Assembly: GCA_013151635.1 (NCBI GenBank)
Contig: JAADHV010000011.1
Coordinates: forward strand, 1-49,312
Source of the DNA: Deltaproteobacteria bacterium
Lineage (GTDB): Bacteria > Desulfobacterota > Desulfobacteria > Desulfobacterales > Desulfobacteraceae
Length of the DNA stretch: 49,312 bases
Direction of reading: 5' to 3'
The notes below the pieces were generated by a model that worked only from the letters and a program-made list of their open reading frames with translations, did no database searches and was not told where the DNA came from. Position numbers and translations under genes: made by a program. Position 1 is the first letter of the stretch; each line of letters opens with the position of its first letter. Positions 9,696 through 16,587 of this stretch are shown piece after piece.

Positions 9696-9961
9696 GTACA
9701 AAAAGAAATATAGAGGTCTTCAGTGCAGGCTGTCCTGCTTGTGATGAGACAATTAAAATGGTTAAGACTAATGCTTGCCCATCCTGCGAAATCAAAGTCC
9801 TGGATATGAAAGATCCGGCTGTTGCAGGCCAGGCAAAGCGTCTTGGCATTCATTTTGTTCCAGCGGTTGTCATAGATGGCAAACTTGCTGACTGCTGCAC
9901 CGGGCGAGGTCCTGATGAAGCAGTTTTAAGGACTGCAGGGCTTGGACAGCCTTTGGTATAA
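9692..9961 (+). CDS. Small thioredoxin/glutaredoxin-like protein of the mer operon
   Basis: An 89-residue thioredoxin-fold protein. A CPAC redox motif (Cys14, Cys17) follows the first strand (IEVFSAGCPAC), and the cis-Pro region is FVPAVVIDG (Pro57). It carries extra cysteines: CPSC (29-32) and a vicinal pair Cys68-Cys69. There is no signal peptide, so it is cytoplasmic. It sits between merR and merT, overlapping merR by four bases behind a strong AGGAGG. A role in reducing or relaying Hg(II) or thiol adducts in the cytoplasm is inferred from the position and the spare thiols; it is not proven. It is shorter than a normal thioredoxin and closer in size to glutaredoxin or NrdH-like proteins. 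Confidence 0.8.
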   Translation: MSTKRNIEVFSAGCPACDETIKMVKTNACPSCEIKVLDMKDPAVAGQAKRLGIHFVPAVVIDGKLADCCTGRGPDEAVLRTAGLGQPLV

Positions 9962-10088
9962 AACAGCAAGGCAGAGAGCTTTAATGGCTCTGATGATAAT
10001 TTACGCTTTCTAATCATATAAAAAATGGAGGAAGGAGTGTAAAAGCTGTGCTCCAGGAGAATCCGGGGTATAAAATATGGAGATGCAA

Positions 10089-10421
10089 ATGAAAAAAGAA
10101 AACATATCAAGTACACTGGCTGTAATCGTTTCTTTCCTTGCTGCATCCTGTTGTATCGGTCCGGCTATTTTCATTGTCTTTGGTGTTTCCGCAGGTTTTA
10201 TGGGGAACTTTGGATTTCTTGAAATATACAAGTCATATTTTCTGGGTGCAGGCTTTCTTATGCTCAGTTTTTCTTTCTGGAAACTTTATATCAAGAAAAA
10301 GACCTGTGATTGTATAGAAGACATTCGGATGCAGAAAATTTCAAAGGGTATCTTTTGGACTGGTGTAATATTGTTTGTCTTTGCTTTGTCTTTTCAGAAA
10401 ATTTTAATTTGGCTTTATTAA
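10089..10421 (+). CDS. merT: Mercuric ion transporter MerT
   Basis: About 110 residues with three membrane spans. The vicinal pair Cys21-Cys22 in the first helix (ASCCIGPA) and a second pair Cys73/Cys75 in the cytoplasmic loop (KTCDC) match MerT, which takes Hg(II) from MerP and passes it to the cytoplasm. The ATG at 10089 is preferred to 10077 because GGAG lies six bases before it and overlaps the upstream ATG. It lies 127 bp after the thioredoxin-like gene and 18 bp before merP. With merA truncated, import by MerT would deliver Hg(II) to a cell without an evident reductase in this window. Confidence 0.92.
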   Translation: MKKENISSTLAVIVSFLAASCCIGPAIFIVFGVSAGFMGNFGFLEIYKSYFLGAGFLMLSFSFWKLYIKKKTCDCIEDIRMQKISKGIFWTGVILFVFALSFQKILIWLY

Positions 10422-10439
10422 AGATGGAGGGCTTAAATA

Positions 10440-10727
10440 ATGAAACATCTTCTAATTATAATTGTATTGATGTTGGCAATGATTCCCGTTCACACAATCG
10501 CCGCTGAACAGAAAGTAGAACTTGAAATAACAGGAATGACCTGCTCACTGTGCACTGTGGCGGTTAAAAAATCATTATCGAAAATTGACGGCATCACGGA
10601 CATAAAAGTGTCTTATAAAGATGAAAAGGCCTGGTTCGTTGCAGATGATTCTATTACTGACGAGGTCCTGATAAAAGCAATAAAAAAAGCAGGGGGCTAT
10701 AAGGTTCAATCAATTCACCGGGAATAG
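10440..10727 (+). CDS. merP: Periplasmic mercury-binding protein MerP
   Basis: A 95-residue protein with an N-terminal signal peptide (MKHLLIIIVLMLAM... cleaved near AA-EQ, about residue 22) and a single heavy-metal-associated domain bearing GMTCSLC (Cys35, Cys38). MerP captures Hg(II) in the periplasm and hands it to MerT. Length and organisation match the family (about 91 residues). It has a GGAG ribosome site and sits 18 bp after merT in the same operon. Confidence 0.93.
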   Translation: MKHLLIIIVLMLAMIPVHTIAAEQKVELEITGMTCSLCTVAVKKSLSKIDGITDIKVSYKDEKAWFVADDSITDEVLIKAIKKAGGYKVQSIHRE

Positions 10728-10772
10728 CTGTACGTAATAATTTATTAAATCTGCACAAAAGGAGATTTGAGC

Positions 10773-11066
10773 ATGTTGAGCCTGATGATCATAGGCGGTG
10801 GTTCCGCAGGGTTTGCCGCTGCTATAAAAGCAAATGAGCTTGGTACCAGGGTAACCATGATTAATGCAGGACTGCCCATCGGCGGGACCTGTGTTAATGT
10901 AGGGTGTATCCCGTCGAAAACACTGATACGAGCAGGAGAAACACTGTATCGTGCTTCTCATCATCATTTTAAAGGTATCCAAACTAAAGGCTGCTTTAAT
11001 AATTTTAAAGCAGTAACAAAACAAAAACAAAAGTTAGTAGATCTACCACTTTATATGTCGCTGTAG
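10773..11066 (+). pseudogene. merA: Truncated mercuric reductase MerA (FAD-binding N-terminus only)
   Basis: The ATG at 10773 has AGGAG eight bases upstream. The protein starts with the FAD-binding motif (IIGGGSAGFAAAIKA) and continues through the redox-active disulfide GGTCVNVGCIPSKTLIRA, the signature of MerA-type flavin disulfide reductases. Similarity stops at about base 11043 (KQKLVD). Some six foreign codons and a stop follow. The NADPH, dimerisation and C-terminal Cys-Cys regions (over 350 residues) are missing. On the other side of the break a degraded IS66-type tnpB begins at about 11069, so insertion or a related deletion destroyed the gene. There is no N-terminal MerP-like extension. 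Confidence 0.93.
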
Positions 11067-11068
11067 TG

Positions 11069-11247
11069 ATAGGAAAGAACCTTGATAGAAGTCTTCCGGC
11101 GATTAAGAAATACAAACAAATACCCTGCAAAGGAATCTGTTCTCAAGACCGTTTTACACAGCATGGCCAAACCATATCAATGCCTTTTCTAAAATCAACT
11201 GGCTCCACTGCCAGTAGTATCCTCATCTGGGGAGTGATCTGGGTCAT
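11069..11247 (-). pseudogene. IS66-type TnpB fragment, frameshifted
   Basis: Read on the minus strand from an ATG at 11247, the frame gives ITPQMRILLAVEPVDFRKGI, the hallmark start of IS66 TnpB (Orf2). It shifts frame near 11185 and then continues in another frame as GLAMLCKTVLRTDSFAGYLF followed by VFLNRRKTSIKVLSY. Similarity ends at about 11069, where the expected DGxGFW continuation is missing and the merA side begins. Its ATG overlaps the tnpA stop by four bases, as usual in IS66 elements. It carries a frameshift and has lost its end, so it is dead. Confidence 0.8.
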
Positions 11248-11504
11248 GCCTGTTTGCTCCAAAATGATTTGCCAAGCTCAAGAAGATGAAAGCCAGTTAT
11301 ATTCTTGAAACACATTTTCATTTTAGACCCCCCACTGTCTTCCATTTCAACAATACATTCTGGAATAAATTCAGGGTGAAAAACATTTATTGCTGCCTGC
11401 CAAAATTCTTCCGGAATCCGGGTGCCTCGTGTCCTTGCCTTACGCCAGGCTTTAAATTTTAGTTTAACATTATCAAGGGATGGCGGGTTTTGCATTGTGG
11501 CCAT
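11244..11504 (-). pseudogene. IS66-family accessory protein (TnpA-like) remnant
   Basis: An 86-residue frame with a good ribosome site (AGGAGG before the ATG at 11504). The segment VKLKFKAWRKARTRGTRIPE plus EFWQAAI resembles the start of the small first ORF of IS66 elements. The middle DNA-binding section is then missing or diverged. The C-terminal half (ECIVEMEDSGGSKMKMCFKN) looks like the matching end of that protein, so an internal deletion is possible. It couples to the tnpB fragment downstream. The third IS66 gene, encoding the DDE transposase, is absent, so only part of the element remains. Confidence 0.7.
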
Positions 11505-11569
11505 CGATTCTTCCTCCTATTGGCTTTGGATGATTTTATCGAACCGATACTACCATTTATAAGGAGCTG

Positions 11570-11945
11570 ATCCACGCATACTCACCGAAAGGACACAAAG
11601 AACCGAATGTTTAGGATATGCGGCAAACCTCTCCATTGCTTTTAACAGTTGAACAGATGATATCATGCATCCCGTTATGACGTCTGGCGAACATATGTCA
11701 TGGCGGTAAATTTTTGAATTTTAATCCGCATCTTCACGTCATCGTCCCGGATAGATGGTTCATAGATGATGCTGTAATTGATAACCTTTTTTCATTGCAT
11801 CCTCCTGATCCCTTTGGATATTTCCCGGACACCTTTGATACTATTATGGGTGATTTGTTTTTTCAATCCAATCAAGGACTATTCATCTGGATAATCAATT
11901 TGACTTGTATCGGTCGGCCAGGATATTTTTGCTGCCCATAAGCAT
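11570..11945 (+). mobile_element. IS91-like transposase fragment in a decayed stretch
   Basis: The plus strand encodes GKFLNFNPHLHVIVPDRWFI at about 11706-11765. The NPHLHV core is the His-hydrophobic-His region of Y2 (rolling-circle, IS91-type) transposases. About 55 further codons stay open but become unrecognisable, and upstream codons contain stops. The surroundings (11511-12001) hold no intact gene. This looks like a second, unrelated transposable-element scar between the broken merA and the corrinoid cluster. The boundaries are not visible. Confidence 0.55.
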
Positions 11946-12001
11946 GTTTGCAGGATTTAAGATTTTGCAGACAGTTAACAAGAAGACCAGAGGAGAATAA
12001 A

Positions 12002-12664
12002 ATGCCGAGATTACGCGAAGAGATCCTGAATGACCTGGCAGACAACGTATTAAATATGAGGGAAGATCTGGCGGTGAAAGCGGCCAAAGAAGCGGTGGAA
12101 GCAGGAATTGACGCCCTTGACGCTATCAATAACGGCCTTGTGGTTGGAATGAACCAGGCAGGAGAACTCTATGACCAGGAAGAGTATTTCGTGCCGGAGC
12201 TTGTGATTTGTTCCGATGCCCTCTACCTGGGACTGGATATCTTGAAACCCCATATCAAGGCAGAGGAGAGCGAAAAAGAGATCAGCTGTGTTATTGGCGT
12301 CATCGAGGGGGATACCCATGATATCGGAAAGAACCTTGTCAAAATAATGCTGGATGTATCCGGGTTTGAGATCCATGATCTGGGCAGGAATGTACCACTG
12401 GCCGATTTCGTGGAAAAGGCAAAGGAAGTAAAGGCCTCCCTGATCTGTCTTTCCACCCTGATGACCACGACCATGGACAGCATGGCCACTGTGATCGAAA
12501 TGCTCAAAGAGGAAGGCATCCGCGACCAGCTCAAAGTCATGGTGGGTGGCGGTCCGATTTCCCAGGCGTTTGCAGACAGTATCGGTGCGGACGGGTATGC
12601 ATCCAATGCCTCCCAGGCTGTGACTGTGGCAAAAAACTTGTGCAATGTCCTTACAACGGCTTGA
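12002..12664 (+). CDS. Corrinoid (cobalamin-binding) methyl-carrier protein
   Basis: The 220-residue protein starts at the ATG at 12002, which has AGAGGAG upstream; an open frame reaches further up but has no ribosome site. A four-helix cap domain (about 1-88) precedes a Rossmann B12 domain with DTHDIG (104-109), in which His106 is the lower ligand of cobalt. Family members (MtaC, MtbC, MttC type) carry a methyl group between a substrate methyltransferase and a second methyltransferase. Two such second methyltransferases follow in the operon. No substrate-specific partner (MtaB, MttB type) is present, so the methyl donor is unknown. The cluster is noticeably GC-richer than the flanks, suggesting separate acquisition. 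Confidence 0.93.
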   Translation: MPRLREEILNDLADNVLNMREDLAVKAAKEAVEAGIDALDAINNGLVVGMNQAGELYDQEEYFVPELVICSDALYLGLDILKPHIKAEESEKEISCVIGVIEGDTHDIGKNLVKIMLDVSGFEIHDLGRNVPLADFVEKAKEVKASLICLSTLMTTTMDSMATVIEMLKEEGIRDQLKVMVGGGPISQAFADSIGADGYASNASQAVTVAKNLCNVLTTA

Positions 12665-12683
12665 TAAAAAGGAGAAGCCGACC

Positions 12684-13748
12684 ATGAATGATATGATGAA
12701 CATCCCTGAGGACAACCAGACCTCGTTGGAACGGGTACTTTGCTACCTCCAGGGGAAAACTCCCCAGCGCATTGCCTGCTTTCCACTTATCCTCAACCAT
12801 GCCGCCAGGGTTCTTGGCATACCCATTGGAGAATACAACCGGAATCCGGAACTTATGGGCAAAGCCCATATTGCAGCCTACCGGCGCTATGGCAATGATC
12901 TGGTACTGATTTTTTCCACCACCTCCACCCTGGCCGAGGCCATGGGAACCAAACTGGCTTTTTTTGACGAAGATGCTCCCCAGATAGATGTTCCCCTGAT
13001 CCAGGAACTGGATGACATTAAAAAAGTGATCATCCCGGATTTTTCAAGGGACGGACGACTGCCCTGTTATCTTGAGGCCACTGAAATGGCGGTTCAGGAA
13101 ATCGGGGCTGAAACTTGCGTGTCAACAGTTTTTGCCGGTCCCCTGACTACCGCAGCAGCCCTGAGACCTATTGAGCTTTTTGTCAGGGACCTTCACCGGA
13201 ACAAAGAGCGGGTCCATGAACTCCTGGAAATCTGCACCCAGTCCGGGATTATGTTTATTGATGAAATTCTTAAAAGAAACTCCCTGCCGATTATTGTGGA
13301 ACCTATTGGAACCGGAAGTCTCATCAGCCCCAGACATTTCAGGGAATTTGTCACACCCTATCTCAAGCGGATGGCCGACCATATCCATGCCCATGGGAGT
13401 GGAATGCCGGCAGTCCTCCACATCTGCGGCAACTCCCGTCCCAACTGGAAACCCATGCTGGAAGCCGACTGGAATATCTGGAGCATTGATTCTCCCGTGG
13501 ACATCGGGGAAGCAAGAGAAATTGCCGGCAGCCATGTCTGCCTGGTGGGAAATTTGACCACCACCAATCTGCTCAAGGGCACCTCGGCCCAGATTGATGA
13601 AGAGGCACGGGTAATCTGTGAAAAAGCCATGGGAAGCCCAGGGGGATTCATTCTGGGCTCTGGTTGTGAGGTTCCCTTTGATACGCCGCCTGAAAATATA
13701 GACGCCCTTATCCTGGCTGCCAGAAAATACGGAAGATTTGATCAATAA
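12684..13748 (+). CDS. UroD-type corrinoid methyltransferase (MtaA/MtbA family), copy 1
   Basis: 354 residues from the ATG at 12684 (GGAG in the preceding AAAAGGAGAAG); an in-frame ATG at 12645 lies inside the corrinoid gene and is not preferred. The protein belongs to the uroporphyrinogen-decarboxylase superfamily branch that moves methyl groups off corrinoid proteins. The zinc-site residues are visible as HICGN (about residue 250) and SGCEVP near the C-terminus. MtaA and MtbA of methanogens use coenzyme M as acceptor. In a bacterium the acceptor may be another thiol or a folate, and this cannot be told from sequence. It begins 19 bp after the corrinoid gene, in the same operon. Confidence 0.88.
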   Translation: MNDMMNIPEDNQTSLERVLCYLQGKTPQRIACFPLILNHAARVLGIPIGEYNRNPELMGKAHIAAYRRYGNDLVLIFSTTSTLAEAMGTKLAFFDEDAPQIDVPLIQELDDIKKVIIPDFSRDGRLPCYLEATEMAVQEIGAETCVSTVFAGPLTTAAALRPIELFVRDLHRNKERVHELLEICTQSGIMFIDEILKRNSLPIIVEPIGTGSLISPRHFREFVTPYLKRMADHIHAHGSGMPAVLHICGNSRPNWKPMLEADWNIWSIDSPVDIGEAREIAGSHVCLVGNLTTTNLLKGTSAQIDEEARVICEKAMGSPGGFILGSGCEVPFDTPPENIDALILAARKYGRFDQ

Positions 13749-13755
13749 TATTTTT

Positions 13756-14676
13756 ATGGACCCAAAAGAAAGGACTGCCGTCATAACAAGCCTTGTCTGC
13801 GGTTTTCTGGGCGCGGGGAAAACCACCTTTATCAAAGGCCGGTTAAAGCGCAGCAAGGAGAGGACGGCAGTCCTGGTCAATGAATTCGGGATACTTGGCA
13901 TGGATGGTGATGAAATCGGAGAATCCCGTTCCCTCAAAGTGGTCGAGATGCCCGGAGGGTGTATCTGCTGCAGTCAGAGCGAGAATCTGGCAGATGCGAT
14001 AAGGGATATTGTCCGGCAGATTCGACCGGACCGCCTCCTGATTGAGCCCAGCGGCGTGGCCGAGGCCTCATCTGTCATCCGGGTGCTTCAGGGCATTGAA
14101 GATATCCAACTGGAAAGCGTTGTCACCATTGTGGATGCCCATACATTCCTGGAGGATATCCAGCCCCATGCCTTTGGCAGTTTTTTCATGGATCAGCTGA
14201 TCAATGCCGATACCATCCTGATCAACAAGATCGACCGGGTTTCTGCGGATACCCTTGATGCAATTGAGTCTGAAATTTTAAACGTCAATGAATCCGCTCT
14301 GATCTTTCCGGTTTGTTTTGGATCTCCGGATCTTGTCCTGCCCCAGGCCATGAGAGCTGTTCTTAAGGAATCAATATTCATGTCCCGGGAATTTGATTCC
14401 ATGAGCATGACTCTCTTCTGTCCTCTGGGAGAGGCGCAATTAAACGCGTTTGAGACAAAGCTTAAAACCGGTGAATTCGGAAATATTGTACGGGCCAAGG
14501 GGATCTTCAACACTGCGGGCGGGGGGAAAAAGGCACTTCAATATGCACGGGGAAACCTGTCCATTGAAGAAACAGCCTCATCGATCAGCGCAAGACTCAC
14601 GCTTATCGGTTTTTGCCTCGAAAGAAAGAACCTTGAAGAATTTTTCAAAAAAGGAGTAGCTTTTGAATCCCTTTGA
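13756..14676 (+). CDS. CobW/COG0523-type GTPase
   Basis: About 306 residues from the ATG at 13756; a TTG at 13738 overlaps the previous gene and neither has a good ribosome site. The G3E-family signature is complete: Walker A GFLGAGKTT, the metal-binding CxCC motif (GGCICC), EPSG, and NKID for guanine recognition. Relatives are metal chaperones that load metal ions (zinc, cobalt, nickel) into client enzymes. Here it sits between two zinc-dependent UroD-type methyltransferases and beside a corrinoid protein, so a role in metalating them or in corrinoid maturation is inferred. It lacks the His-rich stretch of many zinc chaperones. It overlaps the next gene by 14 bases. Confidence 0.88.
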   Translation: MDPKERTAVITSLVCGFLGAGKTTFIKGRLKRSKERTAVLVNEFGILGMDGDEIGESRSLKVVEMPGGCICCSQSENLADAIRDIVRQIRPDRLLIEPSGVAEASSVIRVLQGIEDIQLESVVTIVDAHTFLEDIQPHAFGSFFMDQLINADTILINKIDRVSADTLDAIESEILNVNESALIFPVCFGSPDLVLPQAMRAVLKESIFMSREFDSMSMTLFCPLGEAQLNAFETKLKTGEFGNIVRAKGIFNTAGGGKKALQYARGNLSIEETASSISARLTLIGFCLERKNLEEFFKKGVAFESL

Positions 14677-15688
14677 GCGCCTCATGAAGGCTGTGGACAA
14701 AGAACCTGTTGATCGCGTTCCCCTGATCTGTCCGGGCGGAATGATGACAATGGCTGTCAGTGAAGCCATGGACCTGCTCAGGGCCTCATGGCCTGAGGCC
14801 CACAAGGATGCCGGACTGATGGCGGATCTAACCGAAGGGATGACACGTCTCGGCGGTATTGAAAACCTGGGTGTTCCTTTCTGCATGACAATTGAAGCCG
14901 AAAGTATGGGCGCAACAGTGGATCTGGGAAACAGGGCCCGGGAACCCCATGTCACCCGATATGTCATGGAGTCCATGGCTGATACAGGCGTGCTTCGCCC
15001 TCTCGATCCTGAAAAGGGCCGGGCTGCGGTATGCTGCGACGCCATCCGACTGCTGAAAAAACGCAGGACTGATCTTCCCTTGATTGGGAATCTGTCAGGG
15101 CCGGTCAGTCTTGCCACCTCCCTTGTGGAACCGATATCCTATTACAGGGCTGTGCGCAGGGATAAGCCACGGGTCTATGAACTCACCTCTTTTTGCGTTG
15201 AGCAGGCCATTGTCCTGGGTGATGCCATGGTCAGTGCCGGGGCAGACATGATCTGCATTGCCGACCCCAGCGCCACCGGGGATCTTTTAGGGCCTTCCGC
15301 TTTTGAAGAATTTGTCCTGCCCTGTCTGAACCGGATGACCCGCCATTTTCAAGAGGATCTTGGTGTGCCTGTCATTGTCCATATCTGTGGAGATATTAAA
15401 AAGACCGGAAAACTGCTTGAAAAACTTGAAGCCAGGGTTATCAGTGTCGATTCCGTGGTGGGAATCAGCCGTCTGTCCCATCTGATTCCTGAAAAGGTGA
15501 CCATGGGAAATGTCAGCACCTATACCCTGGAACGGGGTTCCCCGGGAAAAGTTGAGAGAGCCGGCCTTTCATGCCTCAGGCAGGGGGTCGACATTCTGGC
15601 GCCTGCCTGCGGTATTTCTCCGCTCACCCCCCTGACCAATATCCAGAGTCTGGCAAAGATCCAGACAGGTTTAAAAATTGAACCATAA
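14663..15688 (+). CDS. UroD-type corrinoid methyltransferase, copy 2
   Basis: 341 residues, starting at a TTG (14663) with GGAG six bases upstream, inside the end of the GTPase gene. It shares the UroD fold and the zinc-site pattern HICGD (about residue 235) and PACGIS (about 310) with the other methyltransferase of the operon, but the two are clearly diverged. The N-terminus (NPFERLMKAVDKEPVDRVPL) is typical of the MtaA/MtbA branch. Two different second-step enzymes next to one corrinoid protein suggest either two acceptors or a donor-acceptor pair in which one serves as the demethylase. It lies 12 bp before the ferredoxin-like gene. Confidence 0.88.
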   Translation: MNPFERLMKAVDKEPVDRVPLICPGGMMTMAVSEAMDLLRASWPEAHKDAGLMADLTEGMTRLGGIENLGVPFCMTIEAESMGATVDLGNRAREPHVTRYVMESMADTGVLRPLDPEKGRAAVCCDAIRLLKKRRTDLPLIGNLSGPVSLATSLVEPISYYRAVRRDKPRVYELTSFCVEQAIVLGDAMVSAGADMICIADPSATGDLLGPSAFEEFVLPCLNRMTRHFQEDLGVPVIVHICGDIKKTGKLLEKLEARVISVDSVVGISRLSHLIPEKVTMGNVSTYTLERGSPGKVERAGLSCLRQGVDILAPACGISPLTPLTNIQSLAKIQTGLKIEP

Positions 15689-15700
15689 AGGACCCGGAAC

Positions 15701-16033
15701 GTGCCAACGATAATTTTTTGTTCTCCTTATTCAAAAATTGATGTGCCTGCCGGAACCAGTATCCTGGATGCTGCAGGAAAAGCCGGCATTCCCCTTGAAT
15801 CCCCTTGCAACCAGATAGACGTCTGCGGCAAGTGCAGGGTCAGGCTTTCCCCTGATTCCGCAGGGAGTATAAAAACACCCGAAGATTTTGTCCTTCACCC
15901 TGCTGCGGCCCAAAACGGATGGGTTCTGGCCTGTCATACCCTGATATACGATGATATCGAAATGTCAGAGATTCCTGTCCGCGTAAAAAAAGATGCCGGA
16001 TCTGTCCTGGCCCATGGTCTTTGTCATGCATAG
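15701..16033 (+). pseudogene. Corrinoid activation protein (RACo-like), only the [2Fe-2S] domain left
   Basis: A GTG start with AAGGA about nine bases upstream gives 110 residues. They match the plant-type [2Fe-2S] ferredoxin domain at the N-terminus of reductive activators of corrinoid proteins (COG3894/DUF4445). The cluster ligands are visible as CNQIDVCGKC with a distal Cys (LACHT). Full-length members run to about 600 residues with an actin-like ATPase domain that drives Co(II) to Co(I) reduction; here a stop follows at 16031-16033. The downstream sequence is unrelated and contains an integrase remnant, so the gene was probably cut by recombination. A free-standing ferredoxin is possible but less likely. 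Confidence 0.75.
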
Positions 16034-16330
16034 GTAATGGCAGAACTGGTCAAGGATATCAACATCTGGCTGTCGGGTGGGGAAAACCGGTTTTGATTGA
16101 AATAAAGGTAACCGCCATTGTGTCAGCATCTCCGGCATCCGGTCACAGGCACAATCATGGGCTTTTTGAACCCATTGCCGCAGAAGATCACAATTTGAAT
16201 GTGTCTGTTCCAATGTCAGGTTGAAATCATCACAGAACTTCCGGGCATTGGCCAGGTTCTCTTCTTTGTCCCCCACTCCGGTCTCTTTTTTAATCTCCTG
16301 AAAAGTGAACATTGCATATGTTCCAGGCCA
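16034..16330 (-). other. Unrecognised coding-like remnant
   Basis: The minus strand has an open frame (about 16330 down past 16034) with protein-like composition, e.g. ENLANARKFCDDFNLTLEQT and AHDCACDRMPEMLTQW. No family is recognised. It runs on into the antisense of the ferredoxin-like gene, where it is surely meaningless. It abuts the integrase remnant in a different frame, so it may be a piece of another decayed mobile gene. No start with a ribosome site was found. Confidence 0.3.
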
Positions 16331-16490
16331 AACGTCTTTCTTTAAGCAAATACAGCAGATAATCCTGAACCTGGTCATTGGTCAGCCTGCCTGGTGATCG
16401 CCGGTAATATCCGGCAAGTAATTTTACAGCGCTGATATCATTCACCGGGAATTGCTGGTTATTATAAAATATGGTTGACATAAATAATGG
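16290..16490 (-). pseudogene. Tyrosine integrase N-terminal (SAM-like) fragment
   Basis: The minus-strand frame VNDISAVKLLAGYYRRSPGR followed by LTNDQVQDYLLYLLKERRLA resembles the core-binding SAM-like domain of integrases often found with IS91-type transposases (pattern: Y-x-R-S-P, then I/V-x-x-Y-L-x-Y-L-x-x-E-R-x-L). It breaks off after about 55 residues. No catalytic domain (R-H-R-Y) is present. With the truncated activation gene at 16033 it marks the right end of the recombined region. Confidence 0.6.
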
Positions 16491-16587
16491 AATAAGAGAA
16501 AAAGAACATTGTTCTAAAAAACACTGGAGCATAAAATTAGAGTAAAAAATACTTTGAATTTGATATGGACTTAGGAGAAAAAATAGC

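Noticed and set aside
11946-12001. Cobalamin riboswitch before the corrinoid operon
   Set aside because: The leader is short and occupied by a decayed transposase; no B12-box-like conserved core was seen.
12050-12715. 221-codon minus-strand frame opposite the corrinoid protein
   Set aside because: The plus strand encodes a complete B12-binding protein with ligand His106; the minus frame matches nothing.
13122-13937. 271-codon minus-strand frame across the methyltransferase/GTPase junction
   Set aside because: Both plus-strand genes are clearly recognised; the antisense frame is a by-product of GC-rich codon use.
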